This document shows positions 50,117 to 58,332 of a stretch of DNA of 64,000 nt, piece by piece. Position 1 is the first letter of the stretch. Every line of letters begins with the position of its first letter. Under the pieces are notes generated by a model. It saw only the letters and a list, made by a program, of their open reading frames with translations, searched no databases and had not been told where the DNA came from. The position numbers and the translations under genes are program-made. The stretch is from NCBI RefSeq assembly GCF_017980685.1, contig NZ_JACXXO010000018.1, forward strand, positions 1 to 64,000, read 5' to 3'. Source of the DNA: Pseudomonas iridis (GTDB taxonomy: Bacteria; Pseudomonadota; Gammaproteobacteria; Pseudomonadales; Pseudomonadaceae).

Positions 50117-50593
50117 ATGAACCCGATTGCGGCCTCTGCGCTGACCCTTTCCTTGCTCGCTGGCGAGGTTCAAGCCAATGAACCCACGCGTGTGAGCGTG
50201 ACCCTCAACGGTTCGCAACCCTCGGCCAAGGGGCCGGCCGATTGGTTCACCGGGACCGTACGCGTCGATGCGCCGTTCAAGGGCACCGACGAGGCGCGAG
50301 TCAGCGGCGCCACCGTCACCTTTGAGCCCGGCGCACGCACGGCGTGGCATACCCATCCGTTGGGTCAGACGCTGATTGTTACAGCCGGTTCAGGTTTTGT
50401 GCAGGAATGGGGCCAGCCGATTCGCGCGATTCGCCCTGGCGACACGGTGTGGATCGCACCGGGGGCCAAGCATTGGCATGGCGCAGCACCGACGACGGCG
50501 ATGACGCATATCGCCATTGCTGAGGTGCTGGACGGTCGTGTGGTGGAGTGGATGGAGCAGGTGAGTGAGGCGCAATATCCGCGCATCGAGTAG
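50117..50593 (+). CDS. Cupin-domain protein with export signal
   Basis: A 158-residue protein with a short hydrophobic N-terminus (AASALTLSLLAGEVQA) and one cupin barrel: TFEPGARTAWHTHPLGQTLIVTAGSGFVQEWG (metal His pair) and PGDTVWIAPGAKHWHGAAP (third His). It resembles the small metal-dependent cupins related to (R)-selective hydroxynitrile lyases; the reaction here is unknown. GGAG precedes the ATG at 50117. Confidence 0.85.
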   Translation: MNPIAASALTLSLLAGEVQANEPTRVSVTLNGSQPSAKGPADWFTGTVRVDAPFKGTDEARVSGATVTFEPGARTAWHTHPLGQTLIVTAGSGFVQEWGQPIRAIRPGDTVWIAPGAKHWHGAAPTTAMTHIAIAEVLDGRVVEWMEQVSEAQYPRIE

Positions 50594-50597
50594 CCCG

Positions 50598-50913
50598 ATG
50601 ACCCTCACCCCAGCCCTCTCCCGGAGGGAGAGGGGGCCGATCGAGTTGTCTTGCGCTATACACCGACCTGAAAGCACGGTGTCGATTATGGATTCACAGC
50701 TAAACGTTCAAGTCGGTATATCCCTCGAACATCCCCTCTCCCTGTGGGAGAGGGTTAGGGTGAGGGGCCGATCGAGGTGTCTGCCGCTATGCACCGACCT
50801 GAAAGCACGGTGTCGATTATCGATTCACAGCTAAACGTTCAAGTCGGTGTATCCCTTCAACATCCCCGAATCGGTCCCCTCTCCCTATGGGAGAGGGTTA
50901 GGGTGAGGGGCTC
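50598..50913. repeat. Long structured repeat (copies 2 and 3, in tandem)
   Basis: Copy 2 (50598-50766) and copy 3 (about 50750-50913) share a terminal arm. Both have the end hairpins (CCCTCTCCCGGAGGGAGAGGG; CCCTCTCCCTGTGGGAGAGGG), the inner ACCGACCTGAAAG ... TTCAAGTCGGT inverted pair and the core GATTATGGATTCACAGC or its one-base variant. It fills the gap between the convergent cupin and molybdenum-enzyme genes. Confidence 0.87.
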
Positions 50914-50922
50914 TTCAGGTTT

Positions 50923-53121
50923 TCAGATCATCGCCGGCAAGGATTCGAGAATCTTGTCCAGCGTGATCGGATACTCCCGCACCCGTGCTCCGGTGGCGTT
51001 GTAGATCGCATTGGCCACCGCCGCACTCACCCCGCAAATCCCCAACTCACCTACACCCTTGGCTTTCATGGGCGAGGAAATCGGGTCGGTCTCATCTAGG
51101 AAAATCACCTCCTGATGCGGAATGTCCGCATGCACCGGCACTTCGTATCCGGCCAGATCGTGGTTGACGAAGAAACCGAGTTTTTTATCGACCGACAACT
51201 CCTCCATCAACGCCGCGCCAACGCCCATGGTCATCGCGCCGATCACCTGACTGCGCGCCGCTTTCGGATTGAGAATCCGCCCGGCCGCGCACACCGCGAG
51301 CATCCGCCGCACACGAACCTCACCCGTCGCCGCATCCACCGCGACTTCGACGAAGTGCGCGCCAAAGGTTGACTGCTGATACTGCTTTTCGAGGTCGGCG
51401 AATTCGATGCTGTCTTCAGCCACCACCTCACCATTTTTTGCCGCCTCTCGCAGCGCCACACTCTTGCCGCTGACCCGCACCTGACCGTCGACAAACTCCG
51501 CCTGATCAGCCGCGAGGCCCAATTTGCCGGCGATCGCCTCACGCAATTTCACGCACGCGGCATACACGCCGGCAGTCGAGCAATTGCCGCCAAACTGACC
51601 GCCGGAACCCGCCGACACCGGGAAATTGGAATCGCCCAGCCGTACCACGACATTGTCGATGTCCACGCCCATCATTTCTGCGGCGGTCTGCGCGATGATC
51701 GTGTAGCTGCCGGTTCCGATGTCGGTCATGTCGGTTTCTACAGTGATCTTGCCATCACGCTCGAGCCGCACCCGCGCGCCAGACTTCATAAGCAGATTGT
51801 TGCGGATCGCCGCGCCGACGCCCATGCCGATCAGCCAGCGACCTTCGCGACGGCTGCCGGGTTTGGCGTTGCGCTTGTCCCAGCCGAATTTTTCGGCGCC
51901 GGTTTGCAGGCATTCGATCAAGCGTCGTTGCGAGAACGGGCGCTCGGTTTTCACCGGGTCGACCTGGGTGTCGTTGAGGATGCGGAACTGCACGGGATCG
52001 AGTTTGAGCTGTTCGGCCATTTCGTCCATGGCGATTTCCAGTGCCATCAATCCCGGCGCTTCACCGGGGGCACGCATCGCGTTGCCTTCAGGCAGATCCA
52101 GCGGCGCCAGACGCATGGTGACCAGACGATTTTGCGCCGCGTACAGCAACTGACTCGGCTGCGCCGCGACTTCGACCTTGCCCTGCGCGAGATTGCCCGA
52201 CCAGCCTTCATGCGCGATGGCGGTGAGCTTGCCGTCCGCCGTGGCGCCCATGCGGATACGCTGGATCGTGGCGGGGCGATGCGTGGTGTTGTTGGCGACC
52301 TGTGGGCGGGCGAGGGCGACTTTCACCGGTCTGCCGGCCATGCGCGCACCGAGGGCTGCGAGGATCGCGTCGGCGCGAATGAACAGTTTGCCGCCGAAAC
52401 CGCCGCCGATGTAGGGCGAGATCAAGCGGACTTTTTCCTTGGGCAGGCCGAGGGTTTCGGCAATGTCGCCGACGCTCCAGGCGATCATCTGGTTCGACGT
52501 CCACAGCGTCAGTTGGTCGCCTTTCCACGCGGCCAGGGTCGCGTGGGGTTCCATCATCGCGTGGGACTGGTCGGGGGTGGTGTAGGTCTGGTCGAATTGC
52601 ACCGGGGCACCGGCGAACGCTGTCGCGAAATCGCCGTGGGTGACGTCGGGCATTTCTTCTTTCTGCTCGACGCCTTGGTCACGCACGCTGGCCAGATCGA
52701 ACTCGCCTTTGCTCGCGACGTAATCGACCTTGACCAATTGTGCAGCGGCACGGGCCTGCTCGAAGGTCTCGGCAACCACCAGTGCAACGGCCTGGTGGTA
52801 GTGCTGAACCTCGGGCCCGGCCAATAAGTGCGCCGCGTTGTACTGGCCCTTGCCAAGTTTGCCGGCATTGTCGGCGGTGACGATGGCCAACACGCCGGGC
52901 GCAGCTTTTGCGTCGGCGAGATCAATGTGGCTGATGCGACCCTTGGCGATAGCCGAACCGACCATGAAACCGTAGGCCTGATCGGCCACGGCTTCATGTT
53001 GTTCGTAAGCGTAAGGCGCCTGGCCGCAAGTTTTCAGCTTGCCTTCGATGCGATCGGTCGGCTTGCCGATCACCTTCAATTGATCGATCGGATTGGTGGT
53101 GGCGGGCGTGTCGAATTTCAT
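50923..53121 (-). CDS. Molybdenum hydroxylase large subunit, PaoC-like aldehyde oxidoreductase
   Basis: A 732-residue xanthine-oxidase-family molybdopterin subunit. Seen are IGGGFGGKLFIRADAILAALGARMAGRPVKVALARPQ, TDIGTGSYTIIAQTAAEMMGV, GSGGQFGGNC, and near the C-terminus KGVGELGICGVSAAVANAIYNATG with the catalytic Glu. It oxidises aldehydes or N-heterocycles; PaoABC-like enzymes detoxify aromatic aldehydes in the periplasm. Last gene of a three-gene operon with 4-bp overlaps. Confidence 0.92.
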   Translation of the reverse strand: MKFDTPATTNPIDQLKVIGKPTDRIEGKLKTCGQAPYAYEQHEAVADQAYGFMVGSAIAKGRISHIDLADAKAAPGVLAIVTADNAGKLGKGQYNAAHLLAGPEVQHYHQAVALVVAETFEQARAAAQLVKVDYVASKGEFDLASVRDQGVEQKEEMPDVTHGDFATAFAGAPVQFDQTYTTPDQSHAMMEPHATLAAWKGDQLTLWTSNQMIAWSVGDIAETLGLPKEKVRLISPYIGGGFGGKLFIRADAILAALGARMAGRPVKVALARPQVANNTTHRPATIQRIRMGATADGKLTAIAHEGWSGNLAQGKVEVAAQPSQLLYAAQNRLVTMRLAPLDLPEGNAMRAPGEAPGLMALEIAMDEMAEQLKLDPVQFRILNDTQVDPVKTERPFSQRRLIECLQTGAEKFGWDKRNAKPGSRREGRWLIGMGVGAAIRNNLLMKSGARVRLERDGKITVETDMTDIGTGSYTIIAQTAAEMMGVDIDNVVVRLGDSNFPVSAGSGGQFGGNCSTAGVYAACVKLREAIAGKLGLAADQAEFVDGQVRVSGKSVALREAAKNGEVVAEDSIEFADLEKQYQQSTFGAHFVEVAVDAATGEVRVRRMLAVCAAGRILNPKAARSQVIGAMTMGVGAALMEELSVDKKLGFFVNHDLAGYEVPVHADIPHQEVIFLDETDPISSPMKAKGVGELGICGVSAAVANAIYNATGARVREYPITLDKILESLPAMI

Positions 53122-54071
53122 GCTTCATCCCTCGCTTGCGCCAACACCGAGCCGAGCGTGCGCTCGACCAGGGTCAGTTTGAATTGGTTGTCGTGGGTCG
53201 GCGTGGCGCCGTCGAGCAAGCGTTCGCTGACGGCTTTCGCGCCCTGGGGCAGCAGCGCTTCAGCCGCTTCCACGCGCCACGGTTTCGGCGCAATACCGCC
53301 GACCGCGACGCGGCCGCTGCCGTCCTTTTGCAGGATCAAACCCACGGACACGAGGGCAAAGGCGTAAGAGGAGCGATCGCGTACCTTGTGATAAATGTGC
53401 GTGCCACCCACCGGCGCAGGCAACGTCACGGCCGTGATGAATTCGCCGGCGCCGAGGCTGGTTTCGATGTTCGGCGTGTTGCCTGGCAACAGATGAAAAT
53501 CGGCCATGGCGATGCTGCGGGTGCTGCCGTCGGGTTTCACCGTTTCAATCTGCGCATCTAACGCGCGCATCGCAATCGCCATGTCGCTCGGATGCGTGGC
53601 AATACAGGCGTCGCTGACGCCGATGATCCCCAGCTGCCGGGTGACCCCGCCAATTGCCGAACAGCCACTGCCTGGATTGCGTTTGTTGCAGGCCTGATTT
53701 GTGTCGTAGAAGTACGGGCAGCGGGTGCGCTGCAACAGGTTGCCGGCGGTGGTCGCCATGTTGCGCAGCTGCCCGGAAGCACCGGCGAGCAGGGCGCGGG
53801 ACAGCAGCGCATAGTCTTTTCTGACCCGGGCGTCGGCCGCCAGATCGGTGTTGCGCACCAGCGCACCGATGCGCAAACCGCCCTCGGGCGTGGCTTCGAT
53901 CGTGTCCAGGCCCAGGTGATTGACGTCGATCAGGTGCAGCGGGGTTTCGATGTCGAGTTTCATCAGGTCGAGCAGGTTGGTGCCGCCGGCGATGAACTTC
54001 GCGCCTTCGATCTGCGCCGCTTGCGCCGCTGCGGCAGGGGAGTCGGCACGGCTGTAATTGAACGGTCTCAT
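53118..54071 (-). CDS. Molybdenum hydroxylase FAD-binding subunit, PaoB-like
   Basis: A 317-residue FAD subunit: AKFIAGGTNLLDLMKLDIETP (FAD loop), ATTAGNLLQRTRCPYFYD and the CNKRNPGSGCSAIGG segment that in PaoB holds an extra 4Fe-4S cluster. It carries electrons between the molybdenum subunit and the 2Fe-2S subunit. It overlaps both neighbours by 4 bases. Confidence 0.92.
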   Translation of the reverse strand: MRPFNYSRADSPAAAAQAAQIEGAKFIAGGTNLLDLMKLDIETPLHLIDVNHLGLDTIEATPEGGLRIGALVRNTDLAADARVRKDYALLSRALLAGASGQLRNMATTAGNLLQRTRCPYFYDTNQACNKRNPGSGCSAIGGVTRQLGIIGVSDACIATHPSDMAIAMRALDAQIETVKPDGSTRSIAMADFHLLPGNTPNIETSLGAGEFITAVTLPAPVGGTHIYHKVRDRSSYAFALVSVGLILQKDGSGRVAVGGIAPKPWRVEAAEALLPQGAKAVSERLLDGATPTHDNQFKLTLVERTLGSVLAQARDEA

Positions 54072-54691
54072 GCCGGCACCTCCGCGACTTCAGTGATGGC
54101 TTCGATGATGTTCGAGTAGGCGCCGCAGCGGCAGATATTGCCACTCATGCGCTCTTGGAATTCGGAAGCGATCAGTTGTGGCGACTCGGTCAGGCTGGGG
54201 CTGACGTGGCTGGGAATGCCGTCGCGGATTTCCTTGATAACGGCGACTGCCGAGCAGATCTGCCCCGGCGTGCAGTAACCGCATTGATAGCCATCATGCT
54301 TGATGAACGCGGCTTGCATCGGGTGCAGGTTGTCCGGCATGCCGAGGCCTTCGATGGTGGTGATCTCACTGCCTTCGTGCATCACCGCCAGCGTCAGGCA
54401 TGAGTTGATCCGCCGACCATCGGCGATCACCGTGCAGGCACCGCACTGGCCGTGGTCGCAGCCTTTTTTGCTGCCGGTCAGGTGCAGGTGTTCACGCAAG
54501 GCGTCGAGCAGGGTGGTGCGGTTGTCGACTTCAAGGGACTGGGGCTTGCCATTGACTTGAATGGTCACTTTGTTCATGGCCGGTTGCTCCAGGTTGGCGG
54601 CGTAGGCCTTGAGGCTGATGAATGGCGGCATCGCGAACGCCGTTGCGGTCACGGCGCCGAGAATCAAAAATTTACGTCGGGAAATCGGCAT
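54068..54691 (-). CDS. Molybdenum hydroxylase 2Fe-2S subunit, PaoA-like, Tat-exported
   Basis: A 207-residue subunit with a twin-arginine signal (ISRRKFLILGAVTATAFAMPP) and two 2Fe-2S clusters: GCDHGQCGACTV with the later SCLT, and QCGYCTPGQ ... GNICRCGAY. The signal implies that the whole complex is exported folded. The ATG at 54691 places the twin arginines at the start; an ATG 17 codons upstream is less likely. Confidence 0.92.
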   Translation of the reverse strand: MPISRRKFLILGAVTATAFAMPPFISLKAYAANLEQPAMNKVTIQVNGKPQSLEVDNRTTLLDALREHLHLTGSKKGCDHGQCGACTVIADGRRINSCLTLAVMHEGSEITTIEGLGMPDNLHPMQAAFIKHDGYQCGYCTPGQICSAVAVIKEIRDGIPSHVSPSLTESPQLIASEFQERMSGNICRCGAYSNIIEAITEVAEVPA

Positions 54692-55007
54692 GGTTCGATT
54701 CCTATTTCTCTCAATCAGGCGGCAGGTTTGCGAAAGGCCCATAGGGGCATGCCGGCATGTTTGCCAGTCTCGGTCTAGGAGTGACCGCTGGAGGGAGGAA
54801 AAGGTTTTTGCGGATTTTCGCTATAGAGTTATTTGCTCAGCTCATGAATCATCAAATGGACACGCTTCCCTGTAGGCGCTGCGGGATCGAATAGCTCATC
54901 AGCAAACCGCCAACAACCGCCGTCGCTATCACCGAGATCGGGATGATGATTGAACACAAAGAGGGCGTTCCCGCAAAGGAACGCCCTCGATCATTGGCCC
55001 TTAGTCA
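54692..55007. other. 316-bp gap with a terminator
   Basis: It holds the promoter of the molybdenum-enzyme operon (right next to 54691), a REP fragment (CCTGTAGGCGCTGCGGGATC, 54872-54891) and a strong hairpin at 54961-54988. A 42-codon frame on the minus strand (54829-54957, GTG start) has untypical codon use and is not called. Confidence 0.55.
54961..54988 (-). terminator. Hairpin terminator of the small gene at 55008
   Basis: GAGGGCGTTCC and GGAACGCCCTC pair over 11 bp around a 6-base loop, followed on the minus strand by TTTGTGTT. It lies 19 bp after the stop codon of that gene. Confidence 0.8.
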
Positions 55008-55283
55008 TCAAATAAAACGAGCGCTCGCCTGGACGCGGGAACGCGCAGGCACAGAGGCCTCGAGATCCAGCAAATGGGTGGCGAGAATGTCGCTCAGAAA
55101 GCGGAACTGATCGTTGATGCCGACCACTTCATTGCTGAAATGATTGGTCGCGGCGGGCATCAGCAGATCTACGAAATCTTCGTTGAACACCAGTGATTGT
55201 GCCTTGTGCGACACAGGTTGCTGGTCGTAGTAGTTGCTGCCGAACACCGGGAAACTCACGGAGAGTGCGATGGTGTGAATCAT
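55008..55283 (-). CDS. Small conserved-looking protein of unknown function
   Basis: A 91-residue protein starting MIHTIALSVSFPVFGSNYYDQQPVSHKAQ; I do not recognise the family. The start is set by a strong GAGGAG 8 bases upstream; the frame is open further but without a ribosome site. A terminator follows. It may be an exported or surface peptide (hydrophobic N-terminal 15 residues), but this is weak. Confidence 0.6.
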   Translation of the reverse strand: MIHTIALSVSFPVFGSNYYDQQPVSHKAQSLVFNEDFVDLLMPAATNHFSNEVVGINDQFRFLSDILATHLLDLEASVPARSRVQASARFI

Positions 55284-55409
55284 GATGTGAACTCCTCGTT
55301 GCGGTTCGGATGTGGCCATCGTGCCTTGCTTGGGCGGCAGACGGAAGGTGATCGTCGCAATGGTGAATATCGACGGCATTGATGGTCGAGTTTTGCGGCG
55401 CTTTGGCTG

Positions 55410-55509
55410 GCCTCATCGCTGGCAAGCCAGCTCCCACAGTGATCTTCGGTGAACACAAATTCAGGAACGACGCGAAACCTGTGGGAGCTGGCTTGCCAGC
55501 GATGAGGCC
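55410..55509. repeat. REP pair (GTGGGAGCTGGCTTGCCAGCGAT family)
   Basis: GGCCTCATCGCTGGCAAGCC and its inverse ending GCCAGCGATGAGGCC, with about 40 bp between, in the 300-bp gap between divergent genes at 55283 and 55584. The rest of that gap shows nothing further. Confidence 0.93.
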
Positions 55510-55583
55510 GGAACATCCAGCAACACCGCTGACTGACCCACCTATACTCAAATCTGCTCCCTCCTCAAAAGGACGCCCCCACC

Positions 55584-56666
55584 GTGAACCTGCGTGCGCT
55601 GGTCGTCGCCGCACTGTTTCTGCTGGCCGGTTGCACCACGTCGCCCCGGGCTCCGGTGACTGCTGCTCCAGCCGTCGTGGTGTCGCCCGCAACCTGGCAA
55701 CAGATCGACCGCGAAATCGTCAGCGCCTCGCAACAAGCCACCGAGCAGGTCAAGTTGTTCGCCCGGGGCTCGATGGAACATTGGCGCACTCGCGTCTATC
55801 AGCAAACTGAAGAAAATTTCATCCCGTGGTTCAGCAGCTACTGGACCCAGGAATGGCTGTCGATGAAGGTCAGTTGGTACACGATCAGCGCCGGTGGCGA
55901 GCAGGATGCTTCGGCCAAGCGCCTGGCGACGTATCTGCTTGATCAGTATCAGAAAAGGGTACTTGCGCCGGTCGCGGTGGAGGTTGATCCGGATGCGATC
56001 CTGGGCCAGGCCACGGCGTTCTATGCAGAGCTGATGGCTCGGCAGATGCCGCTCATCGCCCAGCGTCACCGCGTGCCCGTTGCCCAGCTCAACGGCCGTT
56101 TGCAGAAAATCCCGGCCATTGCCCTCGGACCACCGCCGGCGCGGGATGCCTCGCTGTACAAAGTCATCAGCACCGAACCGTTGAACACCCTGCCGGCGTA
56201 CGCGGCGCTGATCGACAAGATTCACACCGACGGCGGCGCCAAAGGCATCGCGTCGACCGACGCCGGCATGGCACCTGTCGCCAAGCGGGCGAGCCAGCGA
56301 ATGGAGGCGGAAATGGCCCCGCGTGGTGCTGCCAGTGCAGTCGCGGCAGCGGCGGGCAAACTGGCCGGGGCGATGATTTCCGTCGGCGTGATGGGCATCC
56401 GCGCGATTCTCCAGGCCAACGACCGGCCCGACAGTGAGGCGCTGATACGCCGCAGCCTGGGCAACACTTTCGATAAGGCCTGGCTGAAACTGGTGCAGAA
56501 CCCGACCACTGGCGTGATGGCCGGCACGCTGCACATGGCCGGGCAGGTCGAGCGCAATCTCGGTGGGCTTGATGAGCCGTCGGTCGGGTTTGGGGCGAAT
56601 CGTGTCGAATGGCGTCCGCCGGAATCGACTACCCAGCAGATCGAACCCAGCGTACCAGGAGAATGA
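55584..56666 (+). CDS. Putative lipoprotein of unknown function
   Basis: A 360-residue protein with a lipoprotein signal (LRALVVAALFLLAGC, lipidated Cys17). It continues with a helical, Gln/Glu-rich region (about 38-150) and a hydrophobic Ala/Gly-rich segment near residues 250-275 (ASAVAAAAGKLAGAMISVGVMGIRAIL) that could insert into or lie along a membrane. I do not recognise the family. It is followed after 2 bp by the DUF1428 gene, so the two are probably co-transcribed. Confidence 0.8.
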   Translation: MNLRALVVAALFLLAGCTTSPRAPVTAAPAVVVSPATWQQIDREIVSASQQATEQVKLFARGSMEHWRTRVYQQTEENFIPWFSSYWTQEWLSMKVSWYTISAGGEQDASAKRLATYLLDQYQKRVLAPVAVEVDPDAILGQATAFYAELMARQMPLIAQRHRVPVAQLNGRLQKIPAIALGPPPARDASLYKVISTEPLNTLPAYAALIDKIHTDGGAKGIASTDAGMAPVAKRASQRMEAEMAPRGAASAVAAAAGKLAGAMISVGVMGIRAILQANDRPDSEALIRRSLGNTFDKAWLKLVQNPTTGVMAGTLHMAGQVERNLGGLDEPSVGFGANRVEWRPPESTTQQIEPSVPGE

Positions 56667-56668
56667 TC

Positions 56669-57025
56669 ATGGCTTACATCGACATTTTTGTAGCGCCGGT
56701 CCCGACCGCCAATCGCGAGCAGTACAAAAAGCACGCTGAAATCGCAGCAGTGATCTTCAAGGAATACGGCGCCCTGAGCGTGGCCGAATGCTGGGGTGAT
56801 GATGTGCCGGACGGCAAGCTCACCTCGTTCCCGATGGCGGTAAAACTCAAGGACGATGAAACCGTCGCGTCCGGCTGGCTGATCTGGCCCGACAAGGCCA
56901 CTCGCGATACCGGCATGGCGAAAATGATGGAAGACCCGCGCATGCAACCGGACGTCAACCCGATGCCGTTTGATGGACAGCGGATGATCTTCGGCGGCTT
57001 CCAGTACCTGATCGAACCTGAATAA
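56669..57025 (+). CDS. DUF1428 domain protein
   Basis: A 118-residue protein covering the whole DUF1428 domain: YIDIFVAPVPTANREQYKKHAEIAA, CWGDDVPDGKLTSFPMAV and MPFDGQRMIFGGFQ. The fold is an alpha+beta barrel-type (dimeric ferredoxin-like); the function is unknown. AGGAGA precedes the ATG by 7 bases. Confidence 0.92.
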   Translation: MAYIDIFVAPVPTANREQYKKHAEIAAVIFKEYGALSVAECWGDDVPDGKLTSFPMAVKLKDDETVASGWLIWPDKATRDTGMAKMMEDPRMQPDVNPMPFDGQRMIFGGFQYLIEPE

Positions 57026-57030
57026 ATCCA

Positions 57031-57257
57031 CTGTAGGAGTGAGCCTGCTCGCGATTGCAATGTGTCAGTGATCACAAATGTCACCTGACCCACCGCTATC
57101 GCTGGCAAGCCAGCTCCCACAGGTTTTTCGGGTGTTCACGAAAATACAGAATCCATCAAAATCTCTGTGGGAGCTGGCTTGCCAGCGATGGCGTCGGCAC
57201 ATCCAACAGCTACAGTGACAGATATGCCGCCATCGCGAGCAGGCTCACTCCTACAGG
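57031..57257. repeat. Nested REP pairs of two families
   Basis: Outer arms CTGTAGGAGTGAGCCTGCTC (57031) and GCGAGCAGGCTCACTCCTAC (to 57257) belong to the GCGAGCAGGCTC family. Between them lies a complete inner pair of the other family: TATCGCTGGCAAGCCAGCTC (57098) and CTGTGGGAGCTGGCTTGCC with AGCGATGG (to 57192). Confidence 0.92.
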
Positions 57258-57265
57258 GGATGTAT

Positions 57266-57460
57266 TTACTCTGCAGAGGGGGTGATTCGGCAGCCTTTTC
57301 GGTTGCGGATCTGCTCGTCCGTGGGTCGTTCGTGGACGAATTCAAAACGTGGCTCACCTTCGCTGTAATGCACCAGCCAGCCCCATTCCAGCTCGGCTTC
57401 ATCCTGCCCGGGATGTGGTGGTCGTGCCCACCACGGTTCTTTGCTGAGGACCTCGCGCAT
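57266..57460 (-). CDS. Small conserved-looking protein
   Basis: A 64-residue hydrophilic protein (MREVLSKEPWWARPPHPGQDEAELEWGW opening, KGCRITPSAE ending). I do not recognise a named family. A strong GGAGG 5 bases before the ATG, a single compact frame and isolated position support a real gene. Function unknown. Confidence 0.7.
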   Translation of the reverse strand: MREVLSKEPWWARPPHPGQDEAELEWGWLVHYSEGEPRFEFVHERPTDEQIRNRKGCRITPSAE

Positions 57461-57567
57461 GGCGGCCTCCGGTTGATGGCAATCCTTGAACTATAGACCG
57501 GTGTCGCGAGTCGTCAGATCAGGCTGTGTAGAATCAAGCCGATCACGAAAAACGAAGGAGCCCGGCC

Positions 57568-58107
57568 ATGACCGATGACGCGTACAGGGATGTACCCTCC
57601 AAACGCCTGTTTTTTGCGCTGGACTGCCCGCCGGCACAGCGCAAGGCAATAGCCCAGTGGCGCGCGGAGTTGGGCCTGAGAACCGGCAAACCAGTGCCGG
57701 CGGACAACTTTCATCTGACGCTGCTGTTTCTCGGCGCAGTGCCGCTGGCGCAGCTCGGCGGAGTCTGTGAGGCGGCAGGCAAAGTGGGCACGCCGGGGGA
57801 GACGTTGCAGATTTCACTGGATCGCCTGCAGGTCTGGCACCGTGCCGGGGTGTTGGCATTGGCGCCGGATCAGGCTCCGCAAGCGTTGCTGCGATTAGCC
57901 TATGGGCTTGAACAGGCGATGCTGCCATTCGGTTTTGAAGAGACGGCCCATGAGTTTCGTCCGCACCTGACACTGGCCCGTGACTACCGGGCGCCGGAGC
58001 CGGAATCGGCCACGCCGCCAGAGTTTTTCCTGCGTGCCGAGCGCTTTGCGTTGTTTGAATCGCACAAGGGCCGCTACCGGATGCTGCAGGATTGGCCACT
58101 GACCTGA
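57568..58107 (+). CDS. thpR: RNA 2',3'-cyclic phosphodiesterase (2'-5' RNA ligase family)
   Basis: A 179-residue 2H phosphoesterase with both catalytic HxT motifs: NFHLTLLFLG (His49, Thr51) and FRPHLTLARDY (His133, Thr135). It opens 2',3'-cyclic phosphates on RNA ends; ligase activity is a side reaction. AAGGAG precedes the ATG. It is monocistronic. Confidence 0.93.
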   Translation: MTDDAYRDVPSKRLFFALDCPPAQRKAIAQWRAELGLRTGKPVPADNFHLTLLFLGAVPLAQLGGVCEAAGKVGTPGETLQISLDRLQVWHRAGVLALAPDQAPQALLRLAYGLEQAMLPFGFEETAHEFRPHLTLARDYRAPEPESATPPEFFLRAERFALFESHKGRYRMLQDWPLT

Positions 58108-58118
58108 GCGACAAAAAA

Positions 58119-58136
58119 AGGCGCCCGAGGGCGCCT
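58119..58136 (-). terminator. GC-rich hairpin terminator, minus-strand orientation
   Basis: AGGCGCCC-GA-GGGCGCCT is preceded on the plus strand by seven A residues, so on the minus strand the hairpin is followed by a T-run. It would stop transcripts coming leftward from the polyamine operon; on the plus strand it may help end thpR. Confidence 0.65.
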
Positions 58137-58247
58137 GAAATTCACCTGAGCCGAGGGAGCCAGGTGAGGCCGTTCATATGCAAGGTGCAGCGGTGGTAAG
58201 GCGCTGCGCGAACGGAAAAGCAATAATTCTCAAACCACACAATTCCA

Positions 58248-58322
58248 CTGTAGGAGCTGCCGAAGGCTGCGATCTTTTGCTTTTAAAGATCAAAAGATCG
58301 CAGCCTTCGGCAGCTCCTACAC
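58248..58322. repeat. REP pair (GTAGGAGCTGCCG family)
   Basis: TGTAGGAGCTGCCGAAGGCTG and CAGCCTTCGGCAGCTCCTACA, a nearly perfect hairpin just after the potF stop codon. Confidence 0.94.
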
Positions 58323-58332
58323 TGGGTAGTGG

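Noticed and set aside
50598..50913. Possible CRISPR array, because of repeated units with palindromic arms
   Set aside because: Only two or three units of about 160 bp with conserved, not variable, interiors; no cas gene nearby.
54829..54957. A 42-codon minus-strand frame with GTG start, between the molybdenum-enzyme operon and the small gene at 55008
   Set aside because: Third-position GC is low for this genome, it includes a REP fragment and starts directly after a terminator hairpin.
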